From positions 1 through 64,000 of the forward strand of contig NW_020194512.1 in assembly GCF_002865645.1 (NCBI RefSeq): a DNA stretch of 64,000 nt. The letters are read 5' to 3'. Within the stretch, counting starts at the first letter, position 1. Each line of letters begins with the position of its first letter. A program made the position numbers and the translations under genes. Source of the stretch: Hyaloscypha bicolor E. Its lineage: Eukaryota > Ascomycota > Leotiomycetes > Helotiales > Hyaloscyphaceae. Shown one piece after another: positions 57,901 through 64,000 of the stretch. The notes below the pieces were generated by a model that worked only from the letters and a program-made list of their open reading frames with translations, was not told where the DNA came from and searched no databases.

Positions 57901-58300
57901 ATTATAAGATATCGGCCTCTAAGTAAATATTAAGAAATCAGAGTTTAAGATTACTTATATAAAGTATTTAGACTTTATTATCTTTACTAAAGACATTAAA
58001 ATAGATCCAGATAAGATAGTAATTATTAAGAACTAGTAACTACTAATAATAGTTAAAGAAATATAAGGCTTTCTAGGCTTTTATAACTTTTATTAATGCT
58101 TTATTACGAAATATAGCTATATAGTAAAGCCTCTAATAGCTCTAATATATAAGGGAGTTCCATTTAAGTAAATAGGCAAATCCGGAGCTTTTATTATTAG
58201 AACTATAAAATAGGAAAACGAAATATAAAGTTTAAGAGGTACTAGTAATAAAGCTATTTTATAGGAAGCTAAAGTACTAAATCTAGTAAAAAGAATAGGA
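55000..58300 (+). pseudogene. Decayed gag and reverse transcriptase of K
   Basis: Zinc knuckle remnant YYNYNRFNYISRNYLEPKTK at about 56140-56210. Gypsy RT at about 57400-58150, including AKVYIKLNIRQVFYQI, YLNNILIYL (YxDD altered) near 57830, DIGLQVNIKKSEF and FLGFYNFY. After KGVPFK near 58160 the expected RNase H does not follow; GC-richer unrelated text runs to the 3' LTR. Stops are RIP-like. Confidence 0.8.
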
Positions 58301-58581
58301 TCCAGATCCGGAGTAGTATCCTATATCCTTATTAAGTAATAGTACCCTAGCTTTTTAGAGCTTCTATAATAAGAACCCCGAATAGCCAGGACTGCCCCAG
58401 AATCTCTCTTATTAGTTAGACTATATCAAGAATAATATACTACCGGAACCGTATAATACGGATACAAATCCTTTAAGGTTATATATAAAAGGTCCTGGCC
58501 TTTAATATATAATCTATAACTTGAAAATTAAATAGAGACTTTTAAAGCTCGGGAACGAGCTTACTTTAAGAAAAGGAATAA

Positions 58582-58794
58582 TATTACGGTTATTACAATA
58601 TATGGTACTAGTAGGGGTTAGACTAGAACTAGCAAGGTATCTGGTATCTATAGTTACCTAATAATTATATGTGATTTTGAGCTTAAGCTAGTATGTGGGC
58701 CCGTATATAGCTTGCAATTATTTAGATCCGAGGCTCTTTCGAGATCCTCTTCTCTTTTTAGCTTTAAATCATTGAAATAGAGACAGTCTAACCA
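58582..58794 (+). repeat. 3' LTR of K, lightly mutated
   Basis: 213 bp; keeps words such as TATGTGGGCCCGTATATAGC that are AT-shifted in the 5' copy. Confidence 0.9.
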
Positions 58795-61102
58795 CGCCTT
58801 CCAGGCCCTAGATCTTGTATTCGTAATAATAATTATATAAGAGATATATTAAACTTCGGTTATAAAGCTTTCTTTTTTCTTATACTTTTATTTATATTAT
58901 TTAGGCTTCTTTTTATTACTTTATTATTATTACTAGAGGTTTTAAAGCCCCTAATCTAGTAATTCTCTTATTTTAAATATTATATATAATTTGTCTTATA
59001 AAAGAACTATATAAGGGTTATATTTTTCGTTTCTAATAATAAGTATAGCTCTTATATATATCTAAAAATAGAATGAATTTATGGTATATCTAGAGAGAAG
59101 GTTCTCTAGTCTCGAATTAAGATATATATTTATTAGCTTGTTTTAGACGCGTTTTGTCTATATAAATACGCGCTTGATATACGGTCTATTGCTTTAATAC
59201 TCGAGATTAAGTCGTATTCGCGGGCATAAGGGTCTTGCCAAAAGCTTAGCCACGATTGAGATTCGAGTGCTGCTGTTCGTCGAGTGCATTCGGATTGGAT
59301 CTTAATCGAGTCGATAATGTGCTGTATATATACGCATATAGAAGGGCACACTGCAATGGGTCGAATGTGATTTAGTCTTAGCCCAAGAAGCCTTTGGTTT
59401 CCAACCTGCACTGCGTGGAAGTGCTGAATCGTTGCAGGCCTCCCGAATACCCTTGGTTTAGTTTTATTAAAATCAGACCGTGGTTTAAGAAAAAAAATCC
59501 CCAGACTATGCCCTATCCTGCGAGCAACCAAGGCAGTGTCGTGAGGACAAGGTTGCCCCACGAGCGCTGAAGCACCGATCTTTTAAGTTTATCCCACGAA
59601 AGGCTGTAAGTTCGAGGTTCTCGGAATTGCCAACAAGGCTGAAGGTATGGCTATCATCATCGGAACCGAGGCGAGAGTATTTGACTTTGGAGATCATGAG
59701 GTTGAGCTCGCTCAAGGCTTGGAGGGCAAATTGCAGAGCCTGGACGTGACAGTAGAGGGCGCAATTTGAAAACTGAAAAGACAACAGGACCGTTGGTAGT
59801 TCAAAGATTAGCGGGTGCTTCGGAGTTTGAAAGGTAGAACTTGCACTGACTTCGCTGGTGTAACTCCGAATTCTAGCATTGCCACAATGCATCCAGGCAC
59901 ACTGCACACCGGAGAGACTGTACCAGTGTACCCCGGTTTTGTTTCTTATCACGTCTTTCCTTGCGATACTTGTGTTTACTTTTTACTGTTATCTATCTGC
60001 ATGCTGCACTCTAAGATGATAGAGAAAAGATCAATTCTCGAGAAGACAGGTTATTCGATCATTCGGATGAGGTGAAATTGCACGCATTATTCTGCTCGAC
60101 GGTGCGCCCTATGATATTGCTGTCATAGCGATGGTCAAGTTGGTTAATGTTCCTATTAAAAAAGGACGAGTTCGTGGGCCATTGGTATCCCGGGCTTGAA
60201 AGGACATTCGCAGGCTCACTAAAGCAAACCCCTGAATTAGAAGGAGACTTGATTTTAGCGAACCCGCGCGCGAAACGCCCACTGCAAGCCCCAAGAACCT
60301 AAAGGAAAACGAGATGAAGTTTCGGGGTCTTTTCTACGAAGCTTAAAGCATCGCAGGAATTGGCGTCAAGAAGACAACTAGACACGTTGAATTTTGGTGA
60401 TATGCTCGCTCACGCACGTTCATCAAAGTTAAAGAACTAGAATGAAAATCAAGGTAAGGAGCATCAGAGGCGTGATAAAATGGGAGGTCCACATCAAATC
60501 TCAATTCGGTATTCGCCGGCCCCTGAGCTCCCTAAGCACGATTCATCACATTTGCCCGAGTTTTGATGTCTTACTCTCTTCGTATTTATCGTATTCTATT
60601 CCCAAGAGAGCGAAGTCACACGATCAGGCGCCATGTTCGCGTTGACTCACATGTGCATGACCAAGCACGCTACCGCGTGATGCACTGTGCGGGGAAGACA
60701 CCTGCAGGAAGCTCGTTCGCGAACAAGAGTGGCCAATTCAAGGTTGGCATTTCCCCAGGTGTTACGAGATTGGATGATAGTGTCAGACATCCCTTTTTCC
60801 TGCGAGTGCTAGAAGTGAGGGAACTCGGTGAAAGCGGCAGGGTAATTCAACTTGCAGCTGAACTTATATACACAGGAAAGAGCTTCCCTCCATCATGCTC
60901 AACAGCAACTTTCTCACCCTCAGCCAAGTAGATTCACTACGAGCAGTGACCACAAAGTTGAGCGAGACTGCTAAATTTCCCCTTCTCTTGAAAATCCTCA
61001 ATATTCTTTTCAATCTCACCTCCAGTTCCCATCCCACCAACCAACCACCAACGACACTACACCATCCACCACCCTAACAACAAAATTACAAATCCTATTG
61101 CC
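58795..61102. other. Transition out of the AT island, then normal-GC stretch without a supported gene
   Basis: 58795-59130 is AT-rich. Minus-strand frames at 59133-59561 and 59506-59952 overlap. The second contains protein-like text (LQALSELNLMISKVKYSRL, then DSHTFSLVGNSENLELTAF) but no family I recognise, and it could be a gene remnant. Plus-strand ORFs at 60442-60645 and 60563-60931 have no recognisable content. The last 200 bp or so are C/A-rich, typical of a fungal leader, and belong to the VOC gene. Confidence 0.45.
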
Positions 61103-61728
61103 ATGACTCAAAAGAGTCCTCCAACCGGTTCACCCTGCTGGATCGACATCCCAGCGGTTGACGTCGAAGCCTGCAAAGTATTCTGCTTCCCCGTTTCCGC
61201 TCAACGCATTTTGACGTAAACCCGCCACAGGAATTCTACTCCACGCTCTTCCCCTCTTGGGAGTTCAAGGAGCCAACCGAAGCCAAGTTGGCGATGTGGA
61301 GTTTCGCTTCGCCGTCTGGTTTGTTCTTTGCTTTCTATCTTCTTTCCCAAGAGAGAAATATGACAAAGGTGAAGCAAGCGGTTGGATTCTAGGCTGATCA
61401 TGAAAATAGGACTTTCAGGTGGCATAGTTCAAGTCTCCGCTTCATGCAAGAACAACAAGCTTCAGAATGGAATGGGTGTTACTGTTTACCATTTCGTTGA
61501 GAGCATTGATGAGGTATGTTTTATTTCCCTTTCCTTTCTCCGTGAGGTTCTAGGGGTGGTGAAAGAGGCTAACAGAAAAAGATCAAGAAGCGAGTTGAGG
61601 GTTTGGGTGGGTTGAGTTGCAGTGGGAAGGAGAAGGCTGGCGATCACGGCATGTGGATGTATTTCAAGGATGTTGAGGGGAACAGGTTCGGTGTTTATGA
61701 GATGATTGCTGGAGAGGGCGGTCATTAG
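61103..61728 (+). CDS. VOC family (glyoxalase/bleomycin-resistance fold) protein
   Basis: Small single-domain protein of the vicinal-oxygen-chelate superfamily, 139 residues from four exons: 61103-61177, 61231-61318, 61410-61513 and 61576-61728. The introns are 53, 91 and 62 nt, all GT-AG, with consistent phase. The unspliced sequence is full of stops, so no single ORF reveals it. Fold markers: CWIDIPAVDVEACKEFYSTL (beta-alpha start, where a partner metal ligand usually lies near the first strand), PSWEFKEPTEAKLAMWSF, VTVYHFVESIDE, then DHGMWMYFKDVEGNRFGVYE near the C-terminus, the classic VOC closing strand. Fungal relatives are cytosolic and mostly uncharacterised; glyoxalase I activity is not implied. 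The ATG is the first in frame and begins the domain at once. Nothing suggests decay. Confidence 0.88.
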
Positions 61729-61778
61729 CTGCTTTCAGTGTATGTGAGAAGCTTGTGGCCGCAGACTAGAGTGAATCG

Positions 61779-62250
61779 ATGCTTTCAATCCGAGTTGGGA
61801 GTGTGGTTGATAGTGGTCTATTTGGTCTTCTTGCTCCTGGACGAGCCTCATGAGGTGACTGGAGTATGATGTTCCAGCACAGTGGGTCTTAATTTGATAC
61901 ATTGATTAGGTGACGCCAGCAATATCCCGAACCGATTCTCCCTTAAGTCCAACCCGCAGGATTCCTGCACGTCGTGGAGAAGTTCTCCTTCTGATTCAGC
62001 TACTGCTCTTTATGAGTTAAACGAGGTAGGCTCAGGGGTTGGCGAGAAAGGGGATACATTCGTCGCTGTTACGGTTTACTTTCATACTGGTGGAGCTAAT
62101 ACAACGACTGATCAGGAGAGGCTGGTGTTCAATGGCTTCAAGTGGAAAAGCGGCCGAGGCAAGAAGAGAATTATTACCCCGCTGTGGACTGGAACAGCGG
62201 CTGGGTTGAGTGAGCTTGTCTCAAGATGGATCAATGCCAAAGACCCTTGA
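61779..62250 (+). pseudogene. Possible two-exon gene broken by one stop, unknown function
   Basis: A 113-codon open stretch (61912-62250) reads like protein: ALYELNEVGSGVGEKGDTFV, AVTVYFHTGGANTTTDQERL, VFNGFKWKSGRGKKRIITPL, and WTGTAAGLSELVSRW. It begins at a good TAG acceptor (61909). Upstream, ATG at 61779 opens 25 codons (LSIRVGSVVDSGLFGLLAP) and reaches a GAG/GTGACT donor at 61854; the 55-nt intron has matching phase. The codon just before the junction is TGA after TCA, so the spliced gene has one in-frame stop, which a C-to-T change from CGA would explain. I do not recognise the family. Alternatives: another first exon, or chance. It follows the VOC gene in the same orientation by 50 bp. 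Confidence 0.35.
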
Positions 62251-64000
62251 AGCATTCTTAGACAAGCATACCTTTTCTTGTAGAATTAAAACATTCCACT
62301 AAATCTGGATGTAGGGAAATCAAAACATGCTACGAACTGAGGCTGCAGAAATAGGAAATCGAAACAGCAGCACCCAAAAGGCCAGGAAATTGATCTAGCA
62401 TTAGACTCGGAGAGGCAACAAATTTATTATTACTCTAGTGTAATTTCCTTTCCGTACTTTCCTTTTTTTGGAAGGTGTTCAACACATTGCTTGGCAAAAG
62501 TCAAAGCTCGATCTCTGGCTCGGAGGTTTCCACGTGGGAACGAAACCCCCCACCAGTTGCGGGGTCAGTGCTAGACATTGTGGAGTCAAAGGAAACCCGG
62601 GAACAGGGGGAGGGAGGAGTATTATGAGCTTAAAACCAATGGTAAGAACAAGGAAATTTCCCGTGGTGGGGGTTTGGAAGTGATTGGCTCCTGATAGAGA
62701 GTTTCGAAGTGGCGCAAAGCTCACCTGTTGAAGTACTTACTGAAACAAGTCACAACAGCGAATCATTCAGAAGAAAACAGTCTTGGGAAGAGCACTGCGC
62801 AGCTCGGCTCCGGCGGCTTTTCTTTTCCAGTAACAAATTGCCCGGAGTTTTGATCCCTAGCCGTCAATGACAAACTCTCCGCGGCACAGGCCCAAGCGGG
62901 GGAGTTTGCTTGCGAAGAAAGCAAGCCTCGGGAAGTCCCAGCGCAAATCTCCAGTCTGGCGCGGCTTTCTCCAGAAAAAGGCTTCTTCCCTGGCTGGTCC
63001 CACAAAACAGGTTCGAGAATCCAGTTAATAGCTCAAAAGTGAGCTTCCATAGCACAATGTACGCACCCACCAAGCCGACCCAACGATCCTGCGCTCCCCG
63101 TCAAAACGCACGTCAACCAGCAGGATCGACACGGCACTGCATGTCGGCAGGCCGCATGGAAGCCCGCGGCAGTAGAAACTGTGCCGGGGACCCCGCCTCA
63201 TCGCGCTGAAAAGCAAATACAAGTGCCTCTCCCCAAACCCCAAACCCAATAATCGCTTTGTAATAGCACCGATCTCAGTGACACAGGCCGGGAATAAGAT
63301 GCTTGTGCGATCGAAGCGGCTTCCCAACGGACAGGAAAGAGGGAAGGATACAGATCCGTAGAATCTGTCATACCATGCATTGCGATCCTGTGAGACCCTG
63401 AGGCGCGTTCGCTACACAAGCAAGACCTGGGGATTGGGTTCCCGGGTAGGAAGGGAGCTTAGGGTGGCACGGATGGGGAAACTTGTGAAGAGTGGTGTGG
63501 GAGAGTCTTGGGACCTCGACCTTCAAGTCTGCGGTCTATTTCAAGCCTTTTGTGGGCCCGGTATCGTGTGACAACGACGTGGTCTGACGGAGGGAACTGA
63601 AGAGTTGCTTTTGGGAGATCGGACCCCTCGGAGAGACCCCGTGAACATGTGGGCCCGCTGCATGATCATCTTCACTGCCGAAAAAGAAAAGAGAGATTCT
63701 CCTATCTCCATGTTGGGGAGCGGACTGGGACGGCATGGTTTGAGGCTTGGGTAATCATTGGGCGTCTATCATTAAGAATGAGATATCGTTGATAAGAAAT
63801 CATGAAGCGCTGCCTCGTCCATCTTCCTCGTAAAGTGACCAATCCTCCAACGCCGTGGTTTTCTGCTGCCAAATTCCCGTGCGCCCTGTACCGCAATTCA
63901 AAACGCCATCTAATGCTTGACTCCTGCCATAACCTCTGTGTTGGCCGCTGATCGACAATCCTCCTGTCTCGGAGCCACATCCTTCTGAACATACATCGCT
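62251..64000. other. Normal-GC stretch, no supported gene
   Basis: Several overlapping ORFs on both strands (for example 62910-63209 plus, 63025-63327 minus, 63702-63992 minus) show no recognisable motif, no splice continuation and compositions typical of non-coding frames. No tRNA or repeat was recognised. It may hold untranslated or regulatory sequence of a gene beyond the right edge. Confidence 0.45.

Larger units (their letters stand above)
54625..58794 (+). mobile_element. Ty3/Gypsy derivative K with 213-bp LTRs
   Basis: LTRs at 54625-54837 and 58582-58794 have identical length and align base for base, nearly all differences being transitions. The left copy is far more AT-rich. Ends read TA(C/T)TA(T/C)..., TTTAACTA versus TCTAACCA, that is TG...CA before RIP. 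Purine tract AAGAAAAGGAATAA precedes the 3' LTR. Length 4170 bp: gag, zinc knuckle and RT are present, but RNase H and integrase are not seen. No matching target duplication was found (flanks ATAAT and CGCCT). Confidence 0.88.
39713..59130. other. Second RIP-type AT island
   Basis: AT-rich throughout with no intact ORF. Three Gypsy elements (G, H and K) account for most of it. GC begins to recover from about 58160, and the recovery is gradual, unlike the sharp left edge. Confidence 0.9.

Noticed and set aside
62910..63327. Antiparallel ORFs of about 100 codons
   Set aside because: Open mainly because the region is GC-rich; no recognisable sequence and no supporting splice or start context.

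Overview
The window reads as a filamentous ascomycete (Pezizomycotina) genome. The genes have short GT-AG introns of about 46 to 101 nt. Two of them are fungal housekeeping genes (COA6, SYS1). Normal-GC blocks alternate abruptly with very AT-rich blocks that show the signature of repeat-induced point mutation (RIP): almost only C-to-T and G-to-A changes between repeat copies, and TAG/TAA where CAG, CAA or TGG is expected. The class within Pezizomycotina cannot be fixed from the sequence alone.

Layout. 1-7448 is an ordinary gene block: a phytanoyl-CoA dioxygenase family gene (cut by the left edge), a divergent sugar/lactose-permease type MFS transporter, COA6, SYS1 and a long disordered fungal protein. 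7449-16674 is a transposon-rich, decaying border. It holds a RIP-mutated pogo/Fot-type DNA transposon with 43-bp terminal repeats, which itself carries an unmutated 298-bp solo LTR with an exact 5-bp target duplication. It also holds a 438-bp hAT-type miniature element with an exact 8-bp duplication, and two broken genes (a Ser/Thr-rich single-pass membrane protein and a STAND-type N-terminal domain protein). 16675-37250 is the first AT island. Its right part resolves into a Copia element (A, about 23536-36645, minus strand) carrying a second Copia element (B, 29291-36258) with 171-bp LTRs and the duplication CTTAA. The left 6.9 kb stays unidentified.

37260-39712 is a small normal-GC island holding one intact five-exon cytochrome P450 gene. 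39713 to about 59130 is the second AT island. It contains a chromodomain Ty3/Gypsy element (H, 40876-47870, duplication ATTTC) inserted into the 5' LTR of another Gypsy element (G, 40714-54021), followed by a shorter Gypsy derivative (K, 54625-58794) with 213-bp LTRs. 59130-64000 is normal-GC sequence with one intact four-exon VOC (glyoxalase-fold) gene, a probable two-exon gene broken by one stop, and little else that can be supported.

How the parts relate. COA6 (mitochondrial) and SYS1 (Golgi) are a divergent housekeeping pair. The dioxygenase and the transporter share a 685-bp promoter containing a perfect palindrome of the CGG-N11-CCG form recognised by some Gal4-type regulators, so they are candidates for co-regulation. 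I found no clearly new biological system. The most informative material is the nested, datable transposon stratigraphy, the lone P450 between two RIP-destroyed islands, and the palindromes in two promoters.
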